Of a stretch of 64,000 bases of DNA, positions 1-12,000 are shown piece after piece. Position 1 is the first letter of the stretch, and each line of letters begins with the position of its first letter. Origin of the DNA: Astrocystis sublimbata (Eukaryota; Ascomycota; Sordariomycetes; Xylariales; Xylariaceae); NCBI GenBank assembly GCA_022453515.1, contig JAJNNY010000004.1:992001-1056000 (forward strand). Reading direction: 5' to 3'. The position numbers and the translations under genes are program-made. The notes under the pieces are model-generated. The model worked only from the letters and a program-made list of their open reading frames with translations, made no database searches and had not been told where the DNA came from.

Positions 1-206
1 GAAGTAGTAGCATGGTGCCCAGATTCGTCCGGTCCAATGTACCCCTCTATGCAGTATACATCTTTGGACCTTACTCTGTATGTTGTGTTTTTTTCTCATC
101 CAACACCAAGCATATGCAGATGCAATATATAGTCTTTACCAACTCTGCTCTCTGCTAGAGCTGGACAATCCAGGGAGCTAAAGGTCGATATACGAAACTA
201 ACATAG

Positions 207-604
207 CTCAAATCCACAATAGCTGCATCGCCAACGACTTCGGCCAGCTAGCGGCCCGTGATATGGGTGGCTTCGCCGGTTCCTGCAAAAGCCTGTCCCT
301 CGATGGCTCCATCTTGCATGCATCCTGCGCAACCGGCAAGCATAATGAATTCAAGGATACCACTATCGATCTCAGTACGTCGTCCTCCTCCCTTTACTTC
401 CTCGTCACTATATTCTCTCCCTCATAAAGCAGATGATGAGACGCCCATCTCGCTATCCAATTCTGTGCTATCTTCAAGACCAATGCCAGCTGACTGATAC
501 ACTCTTGTCCCTTCCGCGTAGATTCGTTCCTTGAGAACGATAATAGCGTTCTCCACTGCGGCAGCCACTACGCAAAGATTCTAGGCCGCACGGGCCCCTT
601 TTAG
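207..604 (+). CDS. Cyanovirin-N homology (CVNH) domain lectin, 5' part not resolved
   Basis: Two exons can be read, 207-374 and 522-604, joined by a 147-nt GT-AG intron (donor GTACGT at 375, acceptor CGTAG at 521). The joined frame stops at 604. The protein shows the CVNH pattern: NSCIANDFGQL, then SCKSLSLDGSILHASC, then TTIDLN joined across the intron to SFLENDNSVLHC. These correspond to the end of one CVNH half-repeat and a full second half. An acceptor (CTAACATAG) precedes position 207, so at least one upstream exon is expected; I could not place it, and it may lie at or before the window edge. CVNH proteins are small mannose/glycan-binding lectins. The gene may be a normal 5'-truncated-by-window gene or a decayed one. 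Confidence 0.65.
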
Positions 605-1941
605 AAGAAGCCCGGCCTGAACTTCTTTCGCCCAACCATCAGGGCCCCCAACGCTGCTCTTGTTGTCCGCGACAAAGCCCATGAATAAGAACAAGTCAGT
701 CAGTGCTACTTATTGATCCGTGCCTGGTAGCTGGCCCGCAAGGAAATCGGATTATTATCGTGCGGGATTGAGATGGAGGTTCTTGGTGCTTCGAGTCTTC
801 GACTGTGGATAAGGTACTGCAACAGGGCTGCATGGGGGAGTCGTGAGAGTAAGGGGGAGGGCCTTGAGCTTGATTTTCTGACACCTTTCTGACAAGGTTG
901 ATCTGTACTATATTACAAGGCTGGCGTTCGTACGTTGCGTTGATTATACCTACCACGGCTTATCTACCTTAGATTTTACGTTATTCGCGTTGTTTTTCAA
1001 ATTGATCAATGAGTTCCCCTTGCATTCAACTATTATTATTTTAACATTGACGAGTTCGACTTTGAGAGAAGCTAGGCTGGTCCTGAAGGGGCGCAGTCGA
1101 CAGAGGGTTTGGCGAAGCAAGCAGCTGCAGATGCATCGCTTAGAGTGACGGGTCTGACGCGTCATCTTTTTAGAGCACTCAGCACGGGGATAAGATACTC
1201 TTCCTTGGGTGTATTACTCTATTTTCTCATACAACTGCGTACACACCAAACGCCATAGCTACTATACTAAGCGCCCAACAAGCGATTCGACCGATGTCGC
1301 GCTTGTTTAGCAGCGATAGCGCAATTATGATGGGTATTTCTCAAGTTGATCCGCTATAAAAGCCTCGATGCCGAGTCTGCCCCCCATCACCAATGCTCAA
1401 GATTCAGTGTGGTACAGCTCGGAGCAAGAGTATGGACGTTCGGAGATACTTAGAGATGACGAGTATCTTTGCGACAAACTTCAACATAAACCCACCGCTT
1501 TTTTGGAGATCTAACGGGAGCTACTTCAGACTAAGTCTCGTCTTGGAAATATTTATATCCGATGTAATGATCTACCCACCGGGTCCGACTTAACCCCGTC
1601 TCTCAATTTTATTTTTTATGGCAAACTTAGCCTATCTACTGATGGCCTCGCTGACGTGCATGAAACAAGAACATACACTAGGTAAAAGCAAGATGGCCTT
1701 TAGCTGGGAATAGTCGATTGCATGCTGCTTAAGCGTTATTAGTAGTGTATGAGCTATGGCCGGCTTACGAGTTATCGCCGAGCGATGCTCTCTGAAGACA
1801 TAAATACTTCTGTATTTCCCTATCACTAGAGATCATATCGCTTTACAATCAGCTTCTTCTACCGCACCAGAAACCAATTCCCTACGAAGAGCCTCATACC
1901 CTTGAACTCCGGCTAGAGACGACCTATAGACCACAGTCATC
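605..1941. other. Intergenic region, no gene seen
   Basis: About 1.3 kb between the CVNH fragment and the NmrA-like gene. Only short open frames occur, without recognisable domains or consistent splice sites. The last few hundred bases probably include the promoter of the downstream gene. No RNA gene or repeat was recognised. Confidence 0.5.
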
Positions 1942-3055
1942 ATGCCCAGCATCAACTATGTTAAAAACATCGCCATCGTCGGTGTAAGTTTGGATTTTAG
2001 GCCTCACTTAGTACCTAGCTACCAACCAAATACTCATGAAATCATAGGCGACCGGCCGCGTCGGTAGACATATAGTGAACGAGCTATTAGCCGGCGGCAA
2101 ACACTCGGTGACGGCCATCACGCGCGGAAACACAGAAGCGCCCGCGGGCGTCAGAGTCGCCAAAGTGTCGTACGACGATGCCGAGTCGCTGAAGAAGGCT
2201 CTGGAAGGCCAAGACGTGCTCATCACCACGCTCTCCGTGACGGCGCCCAAAGACACGCAGGCCAAGCTCGTCGAGGCCGCCGCCGCCGCCAACGTGCCGT
2301 TCATCCTGCCCAACGAATGGGGCATCGAGAGTTCCCACGGGACGCTCGGGACGGACACCTTCATGGGCCCGGCCAGCGCCGCCGTGAGGCGCAGGATTGA
2401 GGAGCTGGGCAAGAGCGCCTGGATCGGCATGACGACGGGCTATTGGTTCATGCATAGCCTGGCGAGCCCCGAGGCGTATGGGTTCGATTTGAAGAACAAG
2501 TCGGTGACGTTCTTCGATGAGGGTAAAGTCAAGATCAATAGCATCGTAAGTCCGATCATCCATCCCCCTTTACGATTAGAAATACGAAAGAGAATATTGC
2601 TGACAACGGTGCCAAATTAGACCTGGGAGAAGAGCGGGCAAGCAGTAGCGGCCCTGTTGTCGTTACCAATCAAGCCCGAGACGCCGGGGGCGCCGGCCCT
2701 CTCGGACTACAAGAATCGCCGTCTCTATGTTTCCTCGTGGCTGATGAGTCAGAAAGACATCTTCCAGCACGTGCTCCGGGTCTCTGGGACCAAAGAATCA
2801 GACTGGTCGATAAAGTATGAGCCCGCTGTGGAGCGCTATGAAGAGGCGAAGAAGCGGCTGGTGTCTGGTGACCGGTCGGCTTACCAGAGGATGCTGTACA
2901 CCAGAACGTTCTACGACAATGGCGACGGCGACTTTGAGACTAGGCACGGTCTAGATAATGATAGGTTAGGTCTGGCGAAGGAAACGCAGGGTTCGCTGGA
3001 TGAGGAGATTAAGGAAGCATTGAAATTGGCTGAGGGGGAAGGATACAAGTACTAG
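1942..3055 (+). CDS. NmrA-like / isoflavone reductase-like NAD(P)-binding oxidoreductase
   Basis: Three exons, 1942-1983, 2048-2545 and 2621-3055, give about 324 residues in a consistent frame. The first intron (GTAAGT...ATAG) falls inside the dinucleotide-binding loop: exon 1 ends IAIVG and exon 2 begins ATGRVG, rebuilding GATGRVG at residues 14-20. A Rossmann first strand followed by HIVNELL, the VLITTLS strand and ILPNEWG around the central region are typical of the NmrA/isoflavone-reductase-like atypical SDRs that fungi use as secondary-metabolism reductases or redox sensors. The classical SDR YxxxK pair is not obvious, as usual for this group. The substrate cannot be inferred. The start ATG is the first one in frame after the upstream stop. 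Confidence 0.85.
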
Positions 3056-3185
3056 AATGTTCAACACCACCCCTTGGGAGTAATTACTCGATACGATAGA
3101 GGCGTTGGATTCCTGGTATTATGTTCTATTTATCATTTACACTAGATTGAAAGCCCCGAGATAACCTATTTCTCACTCTTGACTT

Positions 3186-6100
3186 CTAGACAGAACATGC
3201 AAGTTTGTCTTTGAAGATTAGCCTCAGTGGCTGCTCCACTGAGAGTACGTGAGCGTTGTACATCGCTCCGGCCAGTGTGCTAGGATCGACGCCCATCGTT
3301 GTCGCCCAGTCGATCAAGAACGACGCCCCCACGATAAACATCATTATGATTAGAACAGCGACCGAAAGGTACACATTAACAGTCTCCGCAAACTCAAGCT
3401 GCACGCCATTGCAGGGGATGTTGCCAAGATATAGAGGAAGGAACTCGGAAACAATTGCGGCCATGGAGACCACACCGAGGTAAGGGTCTCGTCGCGATGG
3501 CACGAACGCTAGCCAGAGCCCTGCGAAAGGATTCGTAGCTGGGCTGATGTAAATCGCTTCTGCCCTGCTTGGACGCCTACGCTGTAGTTGTTGGTAGGGA
3601 CTAAGGAATGCAACAGCTGTGATGAGGCATCTTAGCAACCATGATCATGTAATTGGAGTGGGTATGGGTCATACCATCGAAGAATGAGCCCCAGGTAGAG
3701 GTAATCAGAATGCCAGCCCCAGAAAATAGGAATCGTATACCAATTGCCTTTCCTGTGAGTCCCCTTTGATATTCCGATCCTCGTGCGACGTTATCGTAGG
3801 TAAGTACTGCGATTAGAACACCACTCAAAGATAACAAGAAAAGCATTCTCCCTGCCCAAGAAAGCATGAAGAAAGGGGCTTTAATCCTGCCTGACCAGCA
3901 AAGACATCGCCCCCAGCGAGAATTCCCTGAATCATCAAATCTAACAGACCTGCCAGCCTTGTTGATTGGTGATTCCGCCATGCTCTCTCTCTGGGTGCGA
4001 ACAAGGACGCTGTACTTGGCTACACCGTTCTCGTCCCATCCGCTCAGACAAAAGGTTTTTCCGTGTAAATTGCTAGCATATGCTTTAGTGTCAACGCGTT
4101 TGCCGGCACGACGGTGACGTCGTAGTCGTTTGAAGACTTTTAGCATATCGGTGCCGGTCGCCAACTGCGCCATGGACCAGATGCTCCAAGGATTCGATTC
4201 CACGCCAGTCCTCCACCGTCGAAGCAGTACGGCCACTATAATGAAGCAGATGATCAGTGTGATAAGTAATGCCAAAAGTATTTGTGCAGGGGCATGGAAG
4301 ACACCTAGAGCAACAGAGCACTTCATCTCACTGCTTCCATCTGAGCGACATTGCGAGCCCCGAAGAATCAGCCTGAACACTTCCGTACTGAGGGGAACAT
4401 TGAAAGCACTCAAAACTACCAGGATACTGGTCAGTCCTGAGAGGTATTCTCCTCGTCGCAATGACAGAAGCCCATCTATAACCCCTACAGGCCCAGTAGT
4501 TCTCAATAATAAAGACTCGGCAGCACCCGCACCTCGTTCAGATGCTAGTGCATGAAAACCCTGGTATAGTCTGACGTTTCGATTCAAGATTTTGATTGGA
4601 ATAAATATCAAGATGGCAAGAAGTGTAGGGAGCATGAGGCCTATGAAATAGATTCCGTCTGACAGACGCCGCAGCTCTAAAGTCGGTTGTTCATTTGAGC
4701 CTGGCGTCGAACTCGGCGTAGACGTTGGCGTGGCTGCAGTATTGGTAGAGATAGGCCATAGTTGGAGCGTCGTTCGAGTAGGGCTGCCGCTTGTGTCATA
4801 TAGAGTCGTCCATCTTGTCGTCTCATGTATGATTGAAGTCATGGTCGCTGTAGGGATGCGTTTGTCATCGTAAAGGGTGACAACGGACTCAACTTCGTAA
4901 TACTTTAGAGTGGCAGTAGCAAATCCGAGCGAGTCTCTTAAGGTAGTCATTTGTGCAGAGTTGAGAACATGGACATATTTCGTTTGCGGCTCCCCATTAA
5001 CATCGGGCTCAACCGTTGTCCAAATTGAATCATACACGCTTTCAGTTATGGTAGCTACCGTTCCATTTGCGTAAGTAGTGGTCGTGGTAAAGTCAGTCAA
5101 GGGATCTGCGGCTTTAACATGACCGTATATAGTAGTCATCATGGTGACTTGGACGATGCCACTGCCAGAGATACTCGAGGAAGTTGTCACAACCGTCGTG
5201 ATTGGCGAAGGGGCAGTCTCGGTCTCCTGTGTCACTACGACGTTCGAGATCAGTGTGAATGCTTCAAGTCATTGGGGCTCGTTTGTGTATACTCACACGT
5301 AAGTGTAGTGAATGGTTTATCCTTTACGCCGGCATTCTGTTCTGGATGCCCAGGTAATTGTGTGACGCTGGATCGCCTGTCGTCTTGCTCATCTGAATGT
5401 ACGGCAGAATGCATTCCAATTGCGTTAGATATTCTCATTGCACCATCTCTGGGTCCTGTCGGGCTAGAGGTTATAGCAGGCTGGATATTGTCGGTCGTTT
5501 GTGAGACAACGCCGGTGCTATCGTTGTTGGGTTGAACTTGTTGGCCTCCTGGTCGATTATTGATTGGATCATCTTTCGCTTGACTTGTTGGCTGACTGAT
5601 AGGACCAGACTCGTCTGGTGTTGCTTGGCCAGTTGCTTGACTCATTAATTGACGTGTTTCTGTTATGCCAGGCGGATGGTTTACCACCTGATCTGCTGGT
5701 TTATTGTTCGTTGGGTCTTCCTCTTGATTCACATTCGAATCTTGCGCGGGGCCTTTCGCCGGGGTTTCCGCTGCATGAGATGGAAATGTACCAGAACCAT
5801 CTGCATCTGGGGTTTTGCTTGCTGGTTGGTCCGGTGGGAAGGAGGTCGCTTTGTGTGTCTGTTGAGGTTCTGCTTGAGCTATCTGCTGAGCTTTCGGTCG
5901 ATCTGTCCGATTCAATGTGCTTGGCGTATTATCCTGGTGTTTTTGACTGCCATCTTGGACTTGATTCTCGTTAGGGGGTAGTTTACTTTGGTCCGGTGAG
6001 CCGGTTTCTTGTAGCAACAAAGTTGGAGAAGGAGTTGAGTCTAAGAGATCGCCGGCGCTAGTGAACATTGCTTTATATATGGCAACTGAATCTTGTGAGC

Positions 6101-7688
6101 CTCCCTGTAATGTGAGGGGCTGGAGATCCTCCGCCTGTTGAGGATTTGTGGTATTTTGCAAGGGACTGCCAGGTGAGGTCGGGTGGACGCCTGATGATGC
6201 GGCACCGTGGCTACTTTGTGTAAGGATTGTTGGTATCTGGCTTGGTGTCATGGATGGTTGATTGTTTTGTCCTTCTGTTCTGTTCGCTGACACCGTGTCT
6301 GTGACAGGGACCTGTGTATACGAGGCAGTTTGGCTTGGAAGATAAGTCATTGAAATCCAGTCGCTAGATGAACTAGATCCCGACGTGTCTGTAGGCAAGG
6401 AGCTTTCGCTAGTCGAAGTTGTATCTGTACCCAGGGGGGTTTCGGCGGTTGAGGTAGAACCTAGGATTGCTGTAGTCAAGGCGGTATTCGTAGTCGAGAA
6501 TGTTTCCGTAAATGAAATAGTATCTGTAGCCGGAATAGTGTTCTTAGTTGAGACATAGTCCGTGGTTGAGATGGTTTCCGTTGTCAGGAATGCGTCAGAA
6601 GTTGAAGTAGCTTGAGGACTTGAAGTCATTTGCGTTAATGAAGCAGTGTCTGTAGTCGAGGTAGTTTCGACAATCGAAGTGGTTTCTGAGATTTCCGCTA
6701 TTGTAGTCGGCTCCGTCACCGAGGTAGTCTCCGTAGATGAAGCGACATCCACAGATGAGGTGGTCCCCATCATATCCGTGGTTTCTATGCTTGGAGTAAC
6801 TTTTGGAGTTGATGGGATTGTTGTAGTTGAGTTAGATTCATCAGGCGAAGTCGTTCCTGGACCTAAGGGGATTGAAGCTGTGCTACTAGACATTGTAGAA
6901 CTACTAGTACCAACAGAACGGTCGACCTGAAAACTCGTAGTGACCCCTGATAAAGGATAATATTCTGGTTCGTCAATGGGTTCATTGAAAAGTCCCCTGC
7001 GTTCAACGAGGTCGCCAGCTTTCTCGCGGATCTCGGAAACGTTTTGGAATATAGGAAGAATATCTTCCATATCTGTCGCATCGGGAAGTAATCGCAAAGC
7101 GAGTTCGAAAAGTATGAGTAAAGCAACGAGGCCGGCAAAGACGATAAGAATGAACCGCCATCGTAAGGGCGCCGGTCTGTAATTGTACGGAGGGGAATGG
7201 TCGTAAGCTGGCTTTTCGGTGATTCCTCGAGAGCCCTGGTAACCTAATTCTTGCTCGTGGTCGTCGATATCGAGATCATCCGGGGATGGTTCAAGCGGAT
7301 AGCTCCGAATGTGCACTTCAATTCCCTTGCCGGCTTTGATATTCTCAGTGTCAGAGGCAAAGTCGCTCTCCACAACTTCTGGGCCAGAGTAATCGCCGAG
7401 TTCCGCACATCTGATAGGAGCGTCTGCAAGGTCTACTTCGTCGAATTGTTGTATTGGCAGGCTCAGGTAATCTTGGCTAGTGACGGATGTCTCTGATAGA
7501 GACGGTGAGCTTTGTTCACTGGAAGAGTATGTTGCAGATGAACTCTGTCTCAGGTCATGCTGAACCGTGTGGGTGAATCGCGCTCGTCCAGGAAACCGCG
7601 GTTGCTCCGTGTCTTCATCCTCAGCCTGTGGAACACGGACGAAGCCACTTCGATCGGAACCGCCCCGTTGACTCACTATGTTCCGCAT
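3186..7688 (-). CDS. DUF3433-family multi-pass membrane protein with long Ser/Thr-rich mucin-like region
   Basis: On the minus strand the exons are 7688-5297, 5234-3675 and 3616-3186, giving about 1,460 residues with both joins in frame. Intron 1 is 62 nt (donor GTGAGT) and intron 2 is 58 nt. The start was set at the ATG at 7688, giving MRNIVSQR, because the longer open frame begins only with a GTG. The N-terminal 175 residues are acidic and hydrophilic, then a hydrophobic segment (about residues 178-201) precedes a very long Thr/Ser/Pro/Gln-rich stretch that is probably O-glycosylated. The C-terminal part has several membrane segments and DUF3433 signatures such as LYQGFHALASERG, NPWSIWSM and SPYQQL. 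Members of this family are fungal surface or plasma-membrane proteins of unknown function. Confidence 0.85.
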
Positions 7689-8440
7689 CTTCGGGGGCCG
7701 AGTGGCATATCCCAGGTTATCTGGCGATTTCACGACTCTGCAAAACTCAATCGCCACCAGCTACAAAATCAGATACCGGCAAGAAATGATATCTGTTAGC
7801 TCCACGATCCTGTGCTTTGCATCCTGGTTCCTGGGGATCACGGTCAGACACCAGAGTCTATGCAAGACATGAAAGCGGCAGTGTTGGTACAGGCGTGGCG
7901 ATTCGCCTGCCAAATACGGTATTCTTACCCCTCCCTCCAATGCTGGACACGAAGCCATTCGATATCAGTCTTACTCTCCATGTCCTGGTAGTATCTACAG
8001 CCTGCCTCTGGTAGTAGCCAAAGGTAAGTGGGTTGGTGGGCTGGACCAGTTGGAGGCCATGACTATAGCGTTGTTGGGTTGCATTGAAGTTCTGACCATA
8101 CATTTGCCATGCATGCTCGGAGTCGGTGCCGCACGCGACTTGGAGTTGGAGGGTGGTCTCCAGAGACAATCGTGGAAAGCCTGGGCCATCGGCAATCTAT
8201 GTCTCAGTATACTCTCTGCCATGATGGAAATAGAAGACTGTTGATTCGATGCCGGCAGGACGAAATTAGCCCATCGACTGCCTCGGACGGCTCCCCGCTA
8301 TTCCAGACAGTGATCCAGGTCGCGTTCACAAGTGGTGTAGCCGCCGCAACAATGTTGAGCTTGTCCAAAATGTGCGTCCGGGTGAGGAAGAATATGTTTA
8401 TCGAGAATCAGGATAAAAATAGCAGGTAGGTACTAGGTAG
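7689..8440. other. Upstream region of the DUF3433 gene
   Basis: No supported gene. Short open frames on both strands overlap each other without domain or splice support. This stretch is most likely the promoter and 5' leader of the minus-strand DUF3433 gene. Confidence 0.4.
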
Positions 8441-8520
8441 TTGCAATTCTATGATTGAGGAATTTGGCGCCCAACTTTGATATGGGCAGGTACCTAGGTA
8501 CTTAGGTACTGCACTAAGAA
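8420..8520. repeat. TAGGTA/TACCTA short-motif cluster
   Basis: Dense overlapping copies of TAGGTA, GGTACCTAGGTAC and TTAGGTAC occur here. Similar clusters are at about 28,185-28,250, 28,400-28,425, 32,535-32,580, 33,040-33,060, 33,720-33,805 and 35,440-35,520, with mirrored copies in the second arm. They lie only between genes. Confidence 0.6.
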
Positions 8521-8725
8521 TAAGTGCCCGGCGAGATGCCACATAAAATAGATAAGACACTTCAAGGTTCCAGGTTCTTATTAAATAACATGTATTATCT
8601 TATTACTACCCAATTCTAAGATAATCATTCTTTTACTATATTACAATTACTTAAATATAGTTCATTATTATACAGTGGTTATTCTATGATTAAGGGAATG
8701 TTTATTAATACTATATGCTGACTTA
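8441..8725. repeat. Decayed AT-rich repeat, relative of the repeats at the palindrome turning points
   Basis: The stretch is strongly AT-rich, especially 8,575-8,700, within ordinary-composition DNA. The part at about 8,620-8,725 aligns by eye with 25,405-25,492: both share a TTAAATAT block, then TTATACA(A/G)TGGTTAT, then GGAATGTTTATTA, then an ACTTAG end. The short phrase TCTATGATT occurs near both ends (about 8,449 and 8,683). High AT, no open frame and base changes of transition type suggest a transposon remnant degraded by repeat-induced point mutation (inference). Confidence 0.6.
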
Positions 8726-9091
8726 GGTGCCTTGACAAGTGCACTCTTAGGTGGTCGACTGCCCAGTGCCTGTCGAGCCTGTCGAGCCTGTGTCGCTAAT
8801 GTTGTTGGTCTACCCACCCCTCTAATAAGATGGCGCGTCTTCAAGGGGGCATGTATGCGACATATGACTTCTTGGGCTTTCATCTGCTTTCTCGCAAAAT
8901 GAAAACACTCGCCATGGATCAAGAACAAACCTGAATTGATATTCAGTGTTAATATGCAGTGTTCCAAAGTCCATCACCTTGACGTACAAGTGAAAGAAGA
9001 CGAGGTCTGACCATTCGATCTCCATTTGCGAAGCTAGGTACTTTGGCTACATACATCTTCGTGTACCCATCCATTCAGCCCAACGCCATGT

Positions 9092-12000
9092 CTACTCGAG
9101 TTCCTTTCCGATCTGGTCGAACTCGTAGCGCCACTCGCTGACCTTCTCGACCTTCTTGAAGGGGTCGAAGTTCATGGCCTCACTGTCGACGTAGACGCTG
9201 TCGCCCAGCGTCAACACGCCGCGGCCGACAAAGTTGCCCCGCAGCCGCTCGAAGCTTGCGAACTTGGAGCTCTCGTGGGACCGGTTGCCATCCTCCCAGA
9301 CCCCGACCATGAACTTTTGCCCCGGACGGAAGAAGAAGCCCGACCCCTTCACCGCCCCGCTGCGCGTCTCGCTGTTCACAATCCTGGCCGCCGTGTGAGG
9401 CTGGGCCGACTCGTCTTCCTGGTGGGCTTTCGCACAGCTGTCCACGCCGTTGGCCTCGCCTTCGTTGTCGTTGCTGTAGCCATTGTTGTTGTGGTGATGG
9501 TGCCCGTTCTGAGCACCCTGCGGAATTGCCTTGGTAGTGCCCTTGGCTCCCGATGGCAATTGCGCAGTCGCGCACTGCTGACGAAGGGAATCATGTGCGA
9601 TGATCGCGCCGTTCTTGCTGCCGATTTCTGCATTAGGTGGCAGGGGTTGCATAGCCGCTTCGCGAACGTCCTCGAGGAGCAGGATGAGGGGTTTGTCCCA
9701 AACCGCCGATTCTTGGGGCTTATACCACTCCAGCTTGCATCGACCTGCCGACAGTTGGGTGTTTGGCGCGCGAGTGATCACGTGGTCGATGTTGACTTCG
9801 TTATCTATGCATGGTTATTAGGACCTGGTCACTCTCTTATTATAGACAATGGTGGCTCACCATTTCCGTAGAGGTAGAAGGGCATGCAGGTTGACGGGTA
9901 TTTAGGTAGCCGGTATTTGGAGTTGAGAGGTCGGCTCACGACTGTGTGCTTCAGAGTAACCTCGATGTCTCGGAGGATAATGCCGCTGTAATCAGAGCTT
10001 CAGTACACATCTCGAGCAGATCAGACGAGCAACGGATTTTAAGGGTCACATACGATTCTTTGGTCATGATTTGTGCCTTGAACTTTCCGTGGTTCTCCGT
10101 TACATCCTTGAGCATTGTCTTGTTCTGAGTCACGAGGATCATGGGCTCAGCAGGATAAGAGGTCTTCATGGCGACGTATTTATCCTTCGATGTCTTGTCG
10201 AACTCGGCAGAGACGATGAGTTGCTGACGATGGTTGGCCACGTGGAACATGGGCAGATGAATCAGGTAGATAGGCTCTGTCCCTTGAATGAGGAAGCTGT
10301 GGAAGTCCGGCGCGAGCGTGTTTCGCTTGCGAACGACCTGCAATCGGGTTTCGAGGATTAGAATGCGGTCTTCGTGCAATGAGCAGATAAGAACAGAACG
10401 AACCTCAGTCTCCGCCGCAACGACATTGAAGAAAACATCGGCCAGATCATTCGTGAAATTGCCATCAGTTGGGAATGGTGACATGACGACGTTCCTCAGA
10501 ACCATGACTGCGATATTAAAGGTCAGTGGAAGCGATTGGTAAAGAAGGACCTAGGGGTGGATGAGAGTGTATGCGGTCTTGTGTTTGGTATGTTGAGGAG
10601 ACGTTGGGGAGGTTAGCTAGAGACGAGACGACGTACGATCTTGCGTGCTTTGCTCCAACCCGAGTCTTCTCACAAAATTCGATTTGCATTTCCCGTAGAG
10701 TTCGTCAGAGAACTCTGTCGAAGTGAGGAACAGAGGGATCTTGGTAGGATCATCGGTAGGGCTATCAACAGAGAGTGTTTCAACTACTCGTTGCATGAGA
10801 TAGTTGGCTTCTTCGATATCATCGTTGAGTCGTCCGTCTTCGTACCGGAAATTCAGAGCGAAAGCATTGATGTTCAAATCCGATCCAAGTTCTCTCATGA
10901 GCTTCATTGCCTTGCAGTCGTCCGGTCGCTTCTGATCCTCCATGGTGATCTGAGCGTTTGTCTTGAGCACAATGTCCCGGCGAATCCGTTTCTTCTCCGC
11001 TTCGACCTTCTCCTCGGTCGGGTTTGATCCTAGCTCCGATGGAAGCATGTTGAAGGGGACACAGATGAATGGGCTGCTGGAATCAGTCAAGGCTGCCCAC
11101 TCTGCAGAGAGCTACAAGTCGTTGTCAGCTGCACGGCCAATATTGAGGAAACAATTACAACCATACTCTTGTACATGTCCATGTTACTTCGCTCAGAAGC
11201 GATCCGTAGCCTTGTTGGTTCAGACCTATTGTCTTGTTTGCAAGCCAAGCTGACATCGCAGAGGCACCTGGTTTACTATCATTACGAGTGATGTTAGCTC
11301 TCATCATTATGATATTGCATGTCATGCCTTGATTTGTTCCTTACCTCCCTTCGACGCCGTAAATTCCGATGCTTGTCACGGAGCCACGAGACAGGTAAGG
11401 ACTCGTCCAAGTTACCAAAAAGCGCATCCGTCCATCGCGATAGCATAAACCACCTGCTGGGTATGGAATGTAGCCTGCTTTGTGAGGGTCAACAGTGATC
11501 GAGTCGGCAAAACGCATTGCGAAAAGATCCTCCTACAAAAAAAGTGAATCGTCAGCAATGGATGTATAGCTCAATTCTGCACACTGGGGTTGAACTGATT
11601 CGACACGAAGAGCACGACAAGGGAACCAGTATGTAGTCTAACCTGTGTTTGCGATCTCAAGCTGGCGTCAGGAACAAAGCCGTCCGCCTCGCCCATCTCC
11701 GTAGGAAGATTAATCACGTCGCCAGGCCGGTAATCCTTCGGCAGCATCGAGCAGAAGTAACCTCCCCAGGCGGCGTCGGCATGGACAAGGAAAGAAAGGC
11801 CTTCGGCTTGAAGTTGCTTGCGCAAAGCGAGAATACCACTAAGAGGGTCGACCGCTCCCTCTGCGATGACGGTATTCTTAGTATGAATGCTCTTCAGTCA
11901 GGGCATTGTAGACATACCTTCTGTAGAGCCTATGATCCCGACAACAGCGAGAACAGGCTGCTCGTCTTTCAGGCTTTGCCTGAGCATCGTCTCCAACTCT

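Noticed and set aside
258..497. 79-codon open frame near the left end
   Set aside because: It overlaps the CVNH exon in another frame; only the spliced CVNH reading shows a protein family.
950..1826. Several 60-70 codon open frames on both strands
   Set aside because: No motifs, no consistent splice sites, composition like the surrounding intergenic DNA.
7858..8429. Overlapping 60-106 codon frames upstream of the DUF3433 gene
   Set aside because: Both strands are open over the same bases and none shows a domain or signal peptide; more likely promoter DNA.
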